A stretch of DNA of 64,000 nucleotides from Gorsachius magnificus (GCA_034008185.1 CM067081.1:19963821-20027820); one strand, 5' to 3'. Counted from the first letter of the stretch, positions 12,801 to 26,679 are shown. Made by a program: numbers and translations. Notes: generated from the letters alone by a model not told the origin.

Positions 12801-13262
12801 AAGCTGGAAGAATTTACCAGGTATCTTTTGAATTAATAGCTAGTATTTCTGTGTGCATGGGTTTGGGGGGATTGTTTATTTTGTTTTACTTGTGGTGGTT
12901 ATGTTGCTCATTCCGAAGGGGAGGTTTTGTTCTGGTAGATGGTGCCTCATTAAAGAAGCCAAGTAGTATCTAGAAAGGTCAGGTAAGAAGTCCTCTGTAA
13001 TACTTACAATAAAAAAAAAAATTCTGTAATTTAGAAGTGACAGAAAATGGAGAGTGTGACAAAGATTGGTTGGTTGTGTTTTACTGGACACGAATGATGG
13101 ATATATCTTGGAATTGTTGCCATTGTCACTCTGTTTGGCCATCATTATGTATACTTCTGTCCAAAGAATTAACAAATAGAAATATTGAGATGGTCTGACT
13201 AATATTGTATAGGCAGCAATTATGATCTGAACTAAGTCCAGCATTTTTTAATAATTAAAAAG

Positions 13263-13600
13263 AATTGGAGAGTTTGGAGGAGACCTACAAGAATGACTTA
13301 AGGAGTAGAAAACATGCTTTCTATTAACAGACTTTAGAAACTCAGTCTATTCCTCAATTAAAAGAGAATAGATCAGGGTGTGACTTAATCCTGGTCTAGG
13401 AGAGACTATGCACCCAATGACCTACTAGATAATAGGGTGCTCCCTCCCCCCCAATGTTAAAGGCTTAATTTCTGAGTGCTGATTACTGCCTAAGCAATAC
13501 AAATTCAGGCAGGGAACAGTGTGTAGCCTTTCAACAGGTATGGTAACTAAGAGTTGGGTTAACTAAGATTTGGAACAACTTATTAAGGCATCACTTTCTT
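13263..13600 (+). mobile_element. Ancient CR1/L3-like LINE fragment
   Basis: Degraded matches to old CR1-lineage elements run in order: GAGGAGACCTACAAGAATG, AGTAGAAAACATGC, a CTCAGTCTATT segment, a GGTGTGACTTAATC-like segment, and a GGAACAACTTA segment near 13571. The order and spacing fit the 3' third of ORF2 in sense orientation. No frame remains open. Divergence is high, so exact ends are uncertain. Confidence 0.6.
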
Positions 13601-15084
13601 CTTTTTAGGCAAAAGTTTAAAGAGGATTTGAAAAGCTGCCCACTAGCAAAGTTAAATTTTTTTTTGGTTGGGTTTTTTTTTTTTTTTTTTTAGGCTTGGA
13701 ATACACCTTATGTTCTGCAGGTTTCTATTCCAGTTGCAGATTTGGACTCAAAAGACAGAACACTGCTTAGAACAAATGCTATATGGTGTATTTTTCATGG
13801 GGTTAAATACAAATAAGCACATATGCTTGGTTGCATGACAATTTAAACCAGCCTAACTTAGGGTTGTCATTGTCCTCTCTTCTTTCTACCAACACTGGCC
13901 TTTTCTGTTTCTTTTTTTGGGAGTCAGTTTAGCTCTGTGAATCATCACAATAAAATTTTTTTTCAGGGGAGTTGTGTAGGTGTTGGTTGTTTGCTGTGTT
14001 ATTTGTATTTCAGCTTTCTACCACATTAGGTCCCATCGCAGACTGTCTGTTGGGACCCATGAACAGCTAGTGAGAAAGGGAGAAAGAGTTGTGCTGGAGA
14101 AAGTGGAAGAGAGGAGTGGGAATTCAAAAACACAGCTGTCCTGTCCTAGACTGGATGTGGCTTATTGCTGTGGAACTGCAACATTAGCAAATACAGCATG
14201 CATCTAGTTGTTTAAAGATAAAGCTACCTTTTACTTTTTAAAACTAATTTGATAAACTGGATTCTTGATTGCATAACGTAACTTACAGCCAGCCAGCATG
14301 TGCAGGTGCAAAAACCTATCGTACTTGCCTTGCTGACCGTATCTATTCTTGCCTTGAATCCCATTTCCCATCAACCTTACCTGAGCACAGAACTTGAATT
14401 ATTTTGTGGTTTTATTTTCTTTTCTTCCCCCTCCTCCTTTATCTAATTTTGTTTATGATGTTAATATTTTCTTTCCTTTGTTATACTGTAGTTTCAGTGG
14501 CTGTTTACTTGGTCATAGTCTACGTGGGTTTCTCTCCTATATGTAGCTTAGTACTCATACACTCTTAAATTTGGTTTTCCTTGTTCTGAATTACTAGATG
14601 CATTGAATACTAATCACTGCAGGTAAATTGTGTTGAAGAAACTTGTCCATAGTGGGCCAAAAATATTAGGTTATTAGCTGATACTCGAAAAATTTGGTTG
14701 AGACTGCTAGCTGATGTTATTGTTTAGACAAGGAAAATGATCTATTTATGAACTTTTTGTTCATTTACGAACTTTGGTGTGATGGTTTTTCCTCTTTCTA
14801 AGCACATGCAAAAGTGTAAAAAAAAAAAAAAAGTATTTTAAAAGATTCAAAAAAAAAAATTGTGCAGTCAGGCAGTGAGAAACTGGGTGTGCCAGTTACC
14901 CACACAAGAGTTACTTGTTTCATGGGCTCTATGCATATGAATGTAGACTGCATGCTAGGTTAAAATAAAAATTAAAAAAAACAAGAGGAAGCACTAATGC
15001 AGGATAGCATTAAAAGTCTTGACAATTACTAAAGTGTCTTCATTTCCAGAATGTATGGGAATAGGACAGGCTGGGCACTGATAG

Positions 15085-15752
15085 GATAGAAGGCAGCTTT
15101 GGGTAGTCCTGGTGGACAGCAAGTTGAAGATGAATGATGCACCCTTGCAGGGATGAATGGAAACGGCATACTGGGCTGAATTAAGCAAGACTGTAGCCAG
15201 CAGTTTGAGGGAAGTGATTGTTCCCCACTGTTTGATATTTGGGAGACCACATCCACAGTGTTTAGTCCAGTTTTGGGTAGACTCTGTTATAATAAAGATA
15301 CTGATATACTAGAGTGAGCCCAGTGGAGGGCCACCAGCTTAAAGGGCTGGAGCACGTAATGGAAGGAAAAGCTTAGAGGGATGAGTGTGTTCAGTCTAAA
15401 GAGAAGGCTGGAAGGACATGTTACTGCTGTCTCCAAGTAATGAATGGGAAAGTATAGAGAAGATGAAGCCAGGCATTTCTCAGAGATGAGCATCGGTAGG
15501 ATGACAGGTAATGGGCATAAGTTGCAACAAGGGAAATTCTGAATAGCACAGATAATCACACACTGGAAGAGGGTGTCCAGAGAGTCTGGGAAAACTGCAT
15601 CCTTATAGATATTTAAAACTCTGTTGGATATGACCTTAACAACCTGACTTAACTTCAGGATGGATCTTATTTCTGATGTGTCACTGCTCTGAGCTTGGGG
15701 TTGGTTTGATAAGGTGATATCCAGAGGTTCCTTCCGACATCAGCTATTCTAT
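15085..15752 (+). mobile_element. Diverged CR1 LINE 3' fragment
   Basis: Conserved CR1 landmarks appear in order: GTCCTGGTGGACAGCAAGTTG near 15107, GCCAGCAG..GAGGGAAGTGATT near 15195, a CAGTTTTGGG segment near 15269, GGCTGGAGCACGTAAT near 15343, and a tail of AGAGGTTCCTTCCGACAT ending near 15752. All frames are broken by stops and indels. The copy is in the same orientation as ZMYM2. Confidence 0.85.
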
Positions 15753-15864
15753 TAAACTTGCAGTGCTTAAGCTAAGTCTGATATCATTTGGTGACCAGGA
15801 AGATCCTCTCTGTTGATGCGCAGTGCTTTACTGTAAGTTAATTTGAACACTTTCTCCTCCCGCG

Positions 15865-15895
<31 letters not shown>
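15865..15895 (+). repeat. C21-A10 homopolymer block
   Basis: Twenty-one C followed directly by ten A, about 110 bp downstream of a CR1 end. It is low-complexity sequence with likely length instability. I see no function. Confidence 0.9.
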
Positions 15896-15898
<3 letters not shown>

Positions 15899-17210
15899 CA
15901 AACCAAAAAACTTGTACTGTTTGGGTAAAATTATTAATAAAATTTAATGCGTGAAATATTGTTTAAAAAAGGCATCTCAAAACTACTTTAAATGTACTGA
16001 CTTTAAAAAAACCCAACTGTATCTTCCAGAGAAGGTCAACTTCTTAACAGAATCAACATTACTGTACTTAATAAATTGATCTGTTTCTGAACATGTAGTT
16101 ATCCTCTCGTACTTGAGATTTCTCTTCCCTGTCTCTCGTGGTTTTTTCAGACTTGGTTGGTATATATGTGATTGGCTGTACTCCCAATTTCTTGTAACTT
16201 TACACAAATAGCATGCAATCTTTAAAATTTTTATATTAGGTGCTTACAGGTTAGTATAGTCATGATACAATTGTATCAAAAGTATAGCCAATGCAACTAT
16301 ATCTCTTATGAAAGATAGAGAAACAGAGTATTTGCTTATAGAGCCTTTTCTCATTACTATCTATACTAAACTTGTAACATTTGCTGTAATACATCTGTTA
16401 ACTGAGTATTTCCAACGCTGCTTCCTAGAACTTGTAATAATTAAACGCTGTTTTAAAGGGATTATACATCTTGTGTATTACTATTTCAATTTAATTTTTT
16501 GAATGCTAGCAAAAGCTAGGGACTTCATAGATTTGAATTCTCAATTAATCTTCATTGGTCCCTGTGGAGCAAGAGTAAGGCATGTTTTTAAAATGTGTGC
16601 TGTGACCCACTGACATTTATCTGCAGCCTGTATCCCATTGCCCAGTCCAGACATCTAAATAATTTTACTATTCTCAGGTTTGTTTCTCATCTAGCCATTC
16701 AGTATGTATTTTTTTCCTACTAAGTGTTACATTTTTTAAAACTCGGATATGTCAAACGACAATTTGGCCTCCTTGCATACTGTATTATGGCCACTTTCTA
16801 CTATTTATTTTTCAGTGTTTTATTTGACCTTTTCCTATTTTCACGTCTTTAGCATAGTGTTTCTCTACTGTTACAGTACTGCTCCCTTTCCACTTAGGTC
16901 GTCTTTCAAGTCTCTTGCTGTGGTCTAGTGTTACCTGCTTTGCTGGAAATAGATATGCATTTGGGTATAAGTAATAGATAAGCATTTAGATACAACTTCT
17001 TCTGTGGGTCCTTTGGTTCTTTGTCTTGTTTCACCCTTCTATTCCATTTATAATAAAGGATATCCTTAAGCAGCATGTTGCTGCTTCATTAGTAGAGAAA
17101 ATTTACCATCTGCTGCATTACACATAATGGCTTTTAAGGCTAGAAGTGGTGCTGGGTTCTTGCCGATCAGCACCTTTTCATGATTAAACAGCCATGAAAT
17201 ACTTTGAAAG

Positions 17211-17233
17211 TGTGTGTGTGTGTGGGGGGGGGG
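17211..17233 (+). repeat. (TG)7 followed by G10
   Basis: A short TG dinucleotide microsatellite runs into a ten-base G tract. Simple repeat in intron 1. Confidence 0.9.
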
Positions 17234-19694
17234 ATACATGTCAGTATGGCTGCCTGAAAACTTACACATAGTCAACATTATGATTTTGATTTGCCATTAA
17301 CTCCTATGCCAAGTGCTGCTTATTCCCCTGTGAGTAATCTTGAAAATTATAGGTGCTTGGTGTGGATATGCTTGCATTCAAGATTGACCCTGAATAGAAT
17401 CAAGTTTCAGATTGAATTTTGATTCTGTTTGTGCATACAGGGGAGTGATTCTCAGCACTGGTTGAGTAGGAAGACCCAAGGAAAAGGCTGTGTTAAATAA
17501 AGGTATTCAGATGTTCCTGGAAACATCAGCTGGAAACCAGATGCCAGAATTCACATGTAACACTGGTGGCTACAGTGCAGTTAAGACGTTAAGGAGATAC
17601 AGAAGTTGGCATGTTTTCATTAAGCTTTAGTTTGTGTGTAAATAGTTTCTCTTTTGAATAAAACCAAAAATTACTGACTCAACTGCTTTAAAATACTTCC
17701 TTCACTACGTAGATCTTGCCTTTTTTCTGTTTTTAGTTGCTGTCCTTGTGTGCGTGTGCTTTTCTCTTAAATTCCCTGAAATCTGTGTGACAGATTCATG
17801 TTGGGTGTTAGGTAATGACTTTGAGCAAGCTAATTTCTTCAATCCATACAGCTGCTTTGAAAATCTGGGGGAAGAATGACATTTGAAGCAGCTCCAAAAC
17901 TACTGGAAAATAAATTCTGGAGTAGTGTCTCTAGGCTGAAGTAACGATGGTGCTCAGATGATGGATAGGTTAGATTTGTGGACCTAAACTTGGTATCCTG
18001 TTCCTGAAAGCTCTTACCTGTCCTCTGAAAAGCAGCAATATAAATATATTGATGGGTTAGTGTTAAATGTTATTCAGACTCTTGGCTAATATTTATAATT
18101 AACTTGTATAATAGTTTAAGAAAAACCCTTGCTTTACTTCGGTGTTGTGAATACTTGCACTTAAGTTTAGACCAAAGTGTGCAAGTGTTTATGTTGAACT
18201 CGCTAGTATGATTTGTGTGTGAAGCTGGTTGACTGATAAAATAGTTCTATCGCTGTGGCCTTACTGTAGTATGTGGGGTTTGCCTAAAGTCTTACAAGTT
18301 TCAGATGCCCTACTGATTGTGACCAGTGGTATGCATGTGTTCTAATGTTCAGTCTATCGCTGCTTGCTTCATTGTCAGTTAGCATGTGCATTTTGGAGTG
18401 TTTTACACAGTATTTGCTGTAGGGTAGTGCAGTTTGTGGCTATTGGCTTGTCACTACTATCCTGTCTGCTAAAATGATCTCTATGCTGAAGTTCAGAGCT
18501 GTGGCACCAACCTTGTTATGTTCAGGCATAACTTGTTAAGTGTTACAAAGAAAAATCTTTGGGGGAACTGATCCAGCTAGAAGGGACTCTGTCAGGAAGG
18601 TCTCTGTCAGTTGGATCAACTTTTGGCTGGTTATATGTGTGGTTGCAGAAACAGCTGTGCCACCTGATAGCATAACAAAATGAGTCTGTGGACCTGATAA
18701 CGAGGTGAACCTTTAGAAGTGTTACAGTTTTTATTAAAGTCAGAGATGTAAAAGTTGACAGTAAATCAGAGCCACCACATATCTGAGGCATATCTGAGCA
18801 TAAAATGCTAGGGTTGATGACTGAATATCCCTCAGGAAGGACATAAGGAGTCAAAACCAAACGAAAACAAACCCCCACCAAACCAAAAATGCTGAATGTT
18901 TACAGTAAGGATGTTTAAGAAACATGGGGTTTTTGTGTGGTTGCCTGTGGTAAGAGTTTTATATCTGATGACCCAGAATGGCCCTACAACTTTTTTTTTT
19001 TCCTAACATGGAGTTCTACTCATGTAGGTAGGTGTCTGTCCATACACAGTGTATAATGTTCATTACCCAAATTGAGACTGGACTGCAGTAGCAGCTTAAA
19101 GCAGGCCCAAATTGCAGCCCTTTAAAAATGTTGTATTGCTCCTGCTTTTCTAGCATTTTTTCAGCCCTTATGAGTGGGTATAGTTGGGCTATTATATTAG
19201 ACTGCCTGAGTTGCCATGTAAACCAGCTACTTAAAGATGATTTTAATTGGAGTGGTTTATTTTTCTTTTGGAGTCAGCTGTGGTACACGTTTGGTCAGCC
19301 ACTGGGGTTCAGTTGATGGCTCGTGCCCCAAGAAAGCCATGGTATGTAGGCTGCATCTGGTTGTTTAGGGAATGAACATTCCTGAGTTGTAGCAAAGACA
19401 TTACAGCATACTGTCAAGCTAAGCTTGAGAAAGAACTTCTTGATAGTTGCATACAGTCTTTATAATAGACTGAGGTTTTGATCATCAGACTTACGAAAAG
19501 TCAAATTATAAAAAGTGACTTTCTGTAATTAGGAAGGATAAGAACTCTTGAAAGTAGCTGAATTAAAGAATTAAATGTTATGTTCAAAAAAGTGTCGGTC
19601 AGGAATCGATCATTAGAACCATGTAGCCTCACAGAACATTGAGAATTGTTCAGATTAGTCGCTCACCTGATTATTTTGCCTAAATGTTGACACC

Positions 19695-19892
19695 CATAGA
19701 ATCATAGAATCGCTTTGGTTGGAAAAGACCTTTAAGATCATCAAGGCCAACCTTTAACCTAAGCCTGACATGCCACCACTAAACCATGTCCCTAAGCACC
19801 TCATCTATCCTTCTTTTAAATACCTCCAGGGATGGGGATTAGACCACCTCCCTGGGCAGCCCATTCCAGAGCCTGGCACCCATCCCCCAACT
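19695..19892 (-). mobile_element. CR1 LINE 3' end, antisense
   Basis: The + strand starts with ATAGAATCATAGAATCGCTT, then TTGGAAAAGACCTTTAAGATC, the reverse complement of a CR1 3' end, and continues through the region equivalent to CTGGAATGGGCTGCCC. Only about 200 bp remain, which is normal for 5'-truncated CR1 insertions. It lies opposite to ZMYM2 transcription. Confidence 0.9.
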
Positions 19893-21089
19893 GAAGTCAG
19901 CTTGACAGCCATAGGCCAAAATTCGGATGTTGGGTAAGTGGATAAAGCTTCCAAGAGGCTAGTGAAATGTCTTCTGCATGTAAGAACATTATTATTCCTC
20001 TACTAGGTTAGATTAGTTGCTGTACTAGTTTAGTAGACAATTTGCTAACCTGTTTGCCACAGTGATGTCTAGGAATAGAAACTCAGCAGTTATAGCATGG
20101 TTTTTGTGCAGGTGTATTCTGGTTTTCAGCAGCTGGCTAAGGACTTTTGTAGAGCTGCCTTTGGACGACTGCATTTAACAGTCATCAGTGCATTTATTTT
20201 CATGTTTGCCCAATCCCTATTTGAACTGGTTGCATTTCTGGCCTCTGTAGCCTTCTACAGCAGTGACTCTCACAATTAAGAAGAAAAGAAAATGTTTTCC
20301 TGCACAATAGATTATTAAAGCTACTTAATTATTTATTTCACTGGGTGCCTTTTTGTTTGTATGTTGTAAGACACTGGGCATAGCTTTCTATTTGTCTTCT
20401 GTGTTGGGTGTTGGTTTTTTTGTTGTTTTTGTTTTGTTGTTTGTTTTTTTTTTTCCAGATTTATCATCCTCCTTGAGTTGTCTGTCTTTTCCAATGAGCA
20501 GACTTTTCCTTTAATATAAAAAGTTCATGTTACTCATCTGTTTTTCCCTTTCTCTGTAAAGGGGGTGACCTGAACATCTCTTGACAAAAACCATAGTTCA
20601 CAAGCATCTTGCTTATCTAGTGACAAATGTGTTCTGTGTTGTTCTTGATTCGTCTTCTTTTATATTGTTTTCCCTCTTTGGTTATTGATGGTTGAGTAGA
20701 TTTGACTTGAAAGAGTGAGAGTTGCAACTAGGATCTTAGACTTTCACTTAAGAGGAATTGCTAGGTACGTAGTTATCCTTTTCTCCCTGTTGTTGCCTTG
20801 CATTTATCACTAGTGATTTTGCCTATCATACTGTCTGAGCATTCACCATTGTGTTCTCCTTATATAGTTCTTTATAATCAGTTTCTGTTTTCAGCTGCTG
20901 TGAATAACTTTGTATGATTAGGAAACCATCACTTTCATAGTCACTGTCTCTTGGTTGATTTATGTATGTTGACCTATATAATTTTATTTTGGAACCCCTC
21001 TGGTAGCTTCTATTTATTGTGATAACAGCAAACAACACGTGATATTTTTCTCTTTAATTACAAATCCCCCAGAGAACCCTTTCCTAAAT

Positions 21090-22860
21090 CTTCATTACAG
21101 ATAATTTCCACTGCAGTCTTTAGTGAGGAATGTGTTTGAATGCCTTTTGGAAGTCTTAAGTGCTGTATACTAGTTTAATCAGAGTGGGTCAACAAGTATG
21201 TGAACTCTTCAAAAGATCTCTCCAGTAGTCCTGTGAGGCATTACTACTTCTTTGCAAAATCCATGTTGTCTTTCCCCAAGTATTTTTTCTTTTGTGCATT
21301 TATTCAGTTGTAGTGTTTATCGGTCTGTTTAGTGATGGAGATAGGATTGTAGTCTGTAATTATTTGGCTAATTGTTATCACCTTCTGTGTAAGTAATTGG
21401 TTATAGTTACTGAAATATAAAATTGCTGACTGTCTTTAGAAACCTGAAGTGAATGCCATGTGGCCCTAGTGATTTGTTCTAAAGTACGCCTCTATTAGCA
21501 CTTTGATATGACGTTTTTTCCTCTGACTTGGCCCCTAGACAGAGAGCTTAGATGTGGTCTTCCCTGATCTTTTCCTTACTGAACATCAATGCAAAGAGTT
21601 TATTCTGTGTCTTCTGATGTGGTTCAGGCTTCTTGGGTGCTCCTTTTCTTTAGGAAAGTTTTACTGTTTGTAAAATTGGCAAGAATTGGCATTTTAGACA
21701 AGCCTTTGCTCTGACATAGCTCAGTAGCCTGTCTTGAACTGTGCCTACTGAAAAGGTACAGGTCCACAGGGAAATGTACATGAACCTTCCCCCTAGTACA
21801 ATTGCAGCATCTTTCTAGCTCGGAGACTTCTGATAGTAGTCTTTATGGGTTTTGGGGGTCTTCGTAGATTGATTGCATATTTAATGTGTTGGGTTTTTAA
21901 ATGGCCTTCATGGTCTCAAGAAGCTTTTTGTTCTTCTAGCTGCTACATTTCATTTCTTTTAACTGGGTTTCTCAGACTTAATGTTGTTCTCCTTTTTGAA
22001 GTCAAACGTTGAAGTAATGAATTTTTTTTTTTTTAATTCCCCTGGGAGTTTAAATATGCTTTTCTGGAGTGCTGTCTGGATAATTACATCTTGAACTATG
22101 TTGCGTGGCTCAGAATTAGATCAGGAGTTACTTTTCCTCCTATTAGTCTTCTAGCTGGTTGCAGTTGGCTGTGTTGTAAGAATTCAGTCTCCATCATTCA
22201 GTGGTGGTGGGGTTTTGTGGGGTTTGGTCTGCCCTCTTCCCCTAGTCTGCACAAAAGTAGTTAAGTCTTCAGTTATTACTTTACAGACTCTCTTGTTCCC
22301 CTTATCTCACATGTGCTGTCACCGCTGAGTGCAAGTGATTGATGGTGTACCATTAATATGCTGTTTCTTCTAGTTTGCATATGGAATTTAAATGTAGCAC
22401 AGTACCTATTGAGGTAAATAATTTAGTTAGGATATCATGCTTTCCTAGCAGAAAGTAGTATTCCTTCACTTGGGTAAATCAATCAATCTCTTCTTGTTCC
22501 AGTGTTTGTACCTTTGTATAATACTGTCTCCTGAATTTTGTTCATCTATTCACTTTTGAAGATGTCTCAGTTATGCATTCTCTCAAAAGCAGGCTTTCAG
22601 GTTTTCCTTTTATTTTTAGGCTTCTAGCCTGACTTGCAATGCTGGTCCTACTTTGGATGTCTGTTTCAAGTGCTCTACATAGTGAAACTGTAGTTTTGGC
22701 TGGATTTCAGTGAATCCTTTTGATTTTTGTGACTTTGCTCCAGGGTTCTTCTGTACGTTTTAAATTTTTCTTTTAAAAATTATACTTTCTTTTTTTTTTT
22801 AGGTAGACACACACCCCACCCCAATTTCTGCAATTCCTGATAAATTTAAAACTATTTTAT
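21090..22860 (-). mobile_element. Probable heavily degraded CR1/L3-like LINE, antisense
   Basis: Scattered segments resemble the reverse complement of an old CR1-lineage ORF2: TTGAATGCCTTTTGGAAGTC near 21138, AAAATCCATGTTGTCTTTCC near 21257, GATTGTAGTCTGTAATTATTTGGC near 21344, and AATGCAAAGAGTTTATTCTG near 21589. Spacing fits a single old insertion, but conservation is low and ends are approximate. Part of the interval may be ordinary intron. Confidence 0.4.
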
Positions 22861-25253
22861 TATTCAGCTATGGAGTTAAGACTTTGCCTATGAAGTGTTG
22901 CCTAGCTGGCTGTCTTAAAAGCTGTAATATTTTCCATTCTTCTAAAGAAGTGGCTGCATTTTGCCTTTTATTTCTTCCAGCAATTAAGCCGTGAATGTAG
23001 CTACGGGATTGTAATTTTTTCCATCATGAAGGCTTTTATAGATGAGTGATGCAGCCTAATTTAAAAGGAGGATACACAAAACCTGGTTTAGGAAGGACTG
23101 TTGTATATTGGTAGTGCCCGTTTCCATCCAGCTGTAATTTTGGTTCTGTGCGCTACCACAAAACCTGGAGCTCATTCTGCAGCAATATTGAACATGCATT
23201 TTCTGCAGACTAGGTCTCACCAGTTTGTGTTTTGTTGGGTTTTTTTCAAAGTCTCAACACTTCATCCAGTGATCAGTCTAATCGATCTTACAGGTTTCAA
23301 GCAATTGTGTTTCTATTGTTAAGCATCTTCCGCTGTTACCAGTTGTGAGGTGTGAGGTTTTTCTTAGCTTTGCACTCTAAACCTATTCTTTTCACTCTGT
23401 AGATCTCTCCTTTTTTGGTAGTTGTTAATTTAGAGATACTGTGACATTGCCTATGTAATTTTTGTTTCTTCTTGGTATAGCATTTTTAGAAAACAAGCTA
23501 TGTCATTTTGCAAATTTTTGGAAGAAATACTATTTTGGGGGTGTAATTTTGTTGCTGAGTCTTTCAGAGGTAGGAGCTGATATTTGTGAGGAAATATATG
23601 TGGATTTTACTTATGACTATGCACTAACAGTTAAGCATATAAACTTTTCTTTTTTTCATACCTAGTAATACAGGTCATTAAAACCTTTTTAAGAGCCTTT
23701 GTGGAAAAAAAATATATTTAGGCAAAAAGATAACATGCTATGGGTCTTACCTTTGCTACATATTATGTGCATGTATGGTATAATACACCCAAAAGTCTGT
23801 CTTTCTACTAAGCGTCTGTAAAAGTAGGAATAGGAAAGGTTTGAGTCAGGCCTGAGGTATAGTCTTGGCATAGTCTCATTTCTTCTTTGCTCCCATCTGT
23901 TCAGGTATATTTAAAACTTTAATAAAAGCTTTATGTACTTGTGATGCTTTTGTCCTTGTAGAGAAAGAAAATACGTAGAACAAACCTGGGAAACTTAAAG
24001 AATCCGTTAACTGAGTGATGACTTCTCAGCAAAAGCTGAGTGTAGGGTAATCTAACTTTGAATTTTAAGCCCTAGAGGGAAAAATAAGATGGGTAAAAGA
24101 GAATATTGGATTAAATTAATCTGCAGTGTAACTGACTGATTTCCAGGGAGGTACAAGCCAACTGCATTGATAATACTTTTTTTTTTTTTGGTAAGAAAAC
24201 CTCTTTCATTCCAATAGAATGTTACCTTTATTGCAGTTCAAATGCTATTACATAATGGCATTAGGCTGTAAGGCTAACATATGAAGCAATTAAAAGGTGG
24301 TCGCCTCTCTCCTAGGCTTAATCTGGTTCACAGTTTTGCTGTCTGGTTCCCCCTGCCCCCACCTCACTCCCACTCAGTTAATGGACAAGAGGGCTTGAAT
24401 AATGTTGTAAATGTGTAGAAGAGTATTTGAGCTTTATTCCTCTGGGCCGCTTTACTGTCTGGGGATTTTAAGTGCTGTCCTCAAATGGTAGATAACTACA
24501 CAAGTTGATACTCTCTATTTTAAAAATGCTTCCAAGTCTGGGAAACCTAGTGACTGTTATAAAACCTGAAGAATAAATGCAGGCTTGAACTTTGAACATT
24601 TTCAGTCTCTTGGGAATGGTCGCATGGATGCCTGAACCTGTGCTAATTATCACTGCAGTGCATATATACAATTAGAAAATTATTGGCAATGTAAGGCTTA
24701 TATTGCATTGTAAGCCAAATTTACAATATATGTTCTGTAACTTTCCTTTTGCTATATGTTAATTTTAGCATAGTATATTTTGTTGCGAGCATCAAGGAGG
24801 TTGGCATGATAAAAAGCAAAGAAATGTAACTGCTAAGGTTTCTTTTCTCCAGCTCAGTTTACTTGAACTATTTATTTCCTTAATATTCTATTACAGATAT
24901 ACTTCTTAATTCTAGTGTTTGATTACTTAATTGCAGTTATGTTTATCTGTCTCTTACCAAACATTGTATTTTTTTCCATCTATCTATAAAGCATCAAACA
25001 AAGGATTCTGGAAATGTGATGTGACAGAGTGGAAAATCTAGAATAAACAGTACTGTTGCTGCTTTACTTACAGCAATGATTGTATAGACTGACATTCTCT
25101 CTAATGTTGTAGAATGATAGTGCTAAAAGTCAGGTTTGAATGTAAAACTAAACTGTAAATTTAGAAGGAAGCCAGTTTAATGAACATGGTAGAAGATCTT
25201 TGAGATGAAGAAATTGTTTCGGCTATCTAATGTTTGTTTTAATTCTGTTTCAG

Positions 25254-25344
25254 AACACACTGCTTTTGCAGAGGGCAGCAAGTTGATACAAGAGCAGGTT
25301 CCCCACAGGAAAGAAAATAAAAGCTCTTGGAGCAACTAATTAAG
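25254..25344 (+). other. ZMYM2: Probable 5' UTR exon 2 of ZMYM2
   Basis: A clean acceptor (GTTTCAG|AACACAC) with a pyrimidine-rich lead sits at 25251-25253. A donor (TTAAG|gtaaac) follows 25344, and a stronger one (GGATG|Ggtaagt type) lies 30 bases later, so the exon may end at 25344 or 25374. There is no long frame, which fits leader sequence. It lies about 1.3 kb upstream of the ATG exon, and human ZMYM2 has non-coding exons in this position. I recognise the exon from splice signals and position, not from sequence homology. Confidence 0.5.
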
Positions 25345-26129
25345 GTAAACAGATTGCAGTGGATTTCTGGATGGGTAAGTATTGATGAGCAGGGTATTTC
25401 TACTTCCTGTATTTATCTTCCTCTATAAAAGATTTATAAAAGAACACAGAAGATGACTTCTAGGCTTTCACAGAAGCTCAGTGATGTCACGTGTTAGTGT
25501 ATTCTCTGAGACATACCCAAATTGTCACATAATTATGTCTGTATTTTTCTTGTTGTGTATTATCAAGATCAATTTAATTTACTGATTTTTTTTTATTTTA
25601 TTTTTTTTTTTAGTACAGATGTTTTTTAGGGAGATGTTAGGTTCTTTACCACTGACTATGTACTGGTTTGGAATTATGTATACAGAAATTGTATATCTAG
25701 GTTGCTTTTTATAATTTTTTAATTCATGGTAGAATTGACAATTATAAACAACAGACTCCCCAAATTGAACAATTACTAAAAGCAAACAGAAACCCCCAGG
25801 CACAGTAGCTGCTGGGAAGGAGCCTGAAGAAGCATCACTTGCTGTTAAAAAGAAAAGAGATAAAGTTGTTGAAAGCTGCAGGGGAACATGAGGTAGTAAG
25901 TCGGGACCTCAAGTGAGCTGCCTCTGGTGGTGGCTAGAAGTGAGAGGTTGCTGTGCACCTTCTGCTGCTCAATAATGTATCTGTTCTTGTCATGCGCAGT
26001 GGTTCCATACCTCTTTTGCTGACTTTTGTGTTGCAGTTATATTGGGGTCACCTAAGAAGCTTTGGCAGAATGGGATTGGGGGAGAATCAGTTGAATGTCA
26101 AAAGTTGTTAATACGCGAAATGGAGTTGC

Positions 26130-26150
26130 TTTTTTTTTTTTTTTTTTTTT
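26130..26150 (+). repeat. Poly(T) tract, 21 T
   Basis: Uninterrupted run in the intron just before the first coding exon. Simple repeat with likely length variation. Confidence 0.9.
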
Positions 26151-26669
26151 GCTAGGCACTTGGATATGCGCTTCAGTCTTTTATGGTATAAACTTACAGA
26201 TATTGAAACTCTTGCAACATTTCTAATAGGAATGAAATTTAATAGGAAGTAAAATTTTCTTTCTACATGTTGTAACTTTTGTTCTTGCTTTTCAAGCAGT
26301 GTTACAGGATCATTGTCTGTCTATGTGGGTGGGAAAGGGACTGAGAAATCAGGATCATGTAATAAATACCATCAAAAATTCTATTTCTTGTGTATGTACA
26401 TATTGCTAAACATAATGTTGTGTAACTATTGTATGGGAAGTGTTGGTTATGGCAGAAATTTTTTGCTAGTATAGGATTAGGAAGATTAAGACAGTCAAAG
26501 AAGAGTATAGAGAAACTTTGTTTCTTCTGTACATGATCTCAGGAAGAAAACAAAATAAAACTTTGTAGAACTATTAATTCTGTAGTTATTTTTAAGAACT
26601 GTTATTGGAAAGTTATATCTTACTCTGAAGTTGGGTGTGTTTTTTCTTGCTTTGTTTTTTGTTAAACAG

Positions 26670-26679
26670 CAGATCTGGA
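26670..26679 (+). promoter_or_regulatory. ZMYM2: NAGNAG tandem acceptor and short 5' UTR of first coding exon
   Basis: The acceptor reads AACAGCAG. Splicing at the first AG starts the exon at 26670 and at the second AG at 26673. The difference is three bases of leader, upstream of the ATG, so the protein is unaffected. The ATG at 26680 has G at -3 and G at +4, a good initiation context. An in-frame ATG at 26635 lies inside the intron, before the acceptor, and is not part of the mRNA. Confidence 0.7.

Larger units (their letters stand above)
5078..25253 (+). other. ZMYM2: ZMYM2 intron 1 (large, repeat-bearing)
   Basis: About 20 kb separate the putative first exon from the next supported exon. 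The intron contains the right part of the CpG island, then AT-rich sequence with CR1 fragments (9280-9885, 13263-13600, 15085-15752, 19695-19892 and a degraded one near 21090-22860). It also has several homopolymer runs and a TG/G tract at 17211-17233. No open frame outside the CR1 copies resembles a protein. Its left limit depends on which first exon is used. Confidence 0.55.
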
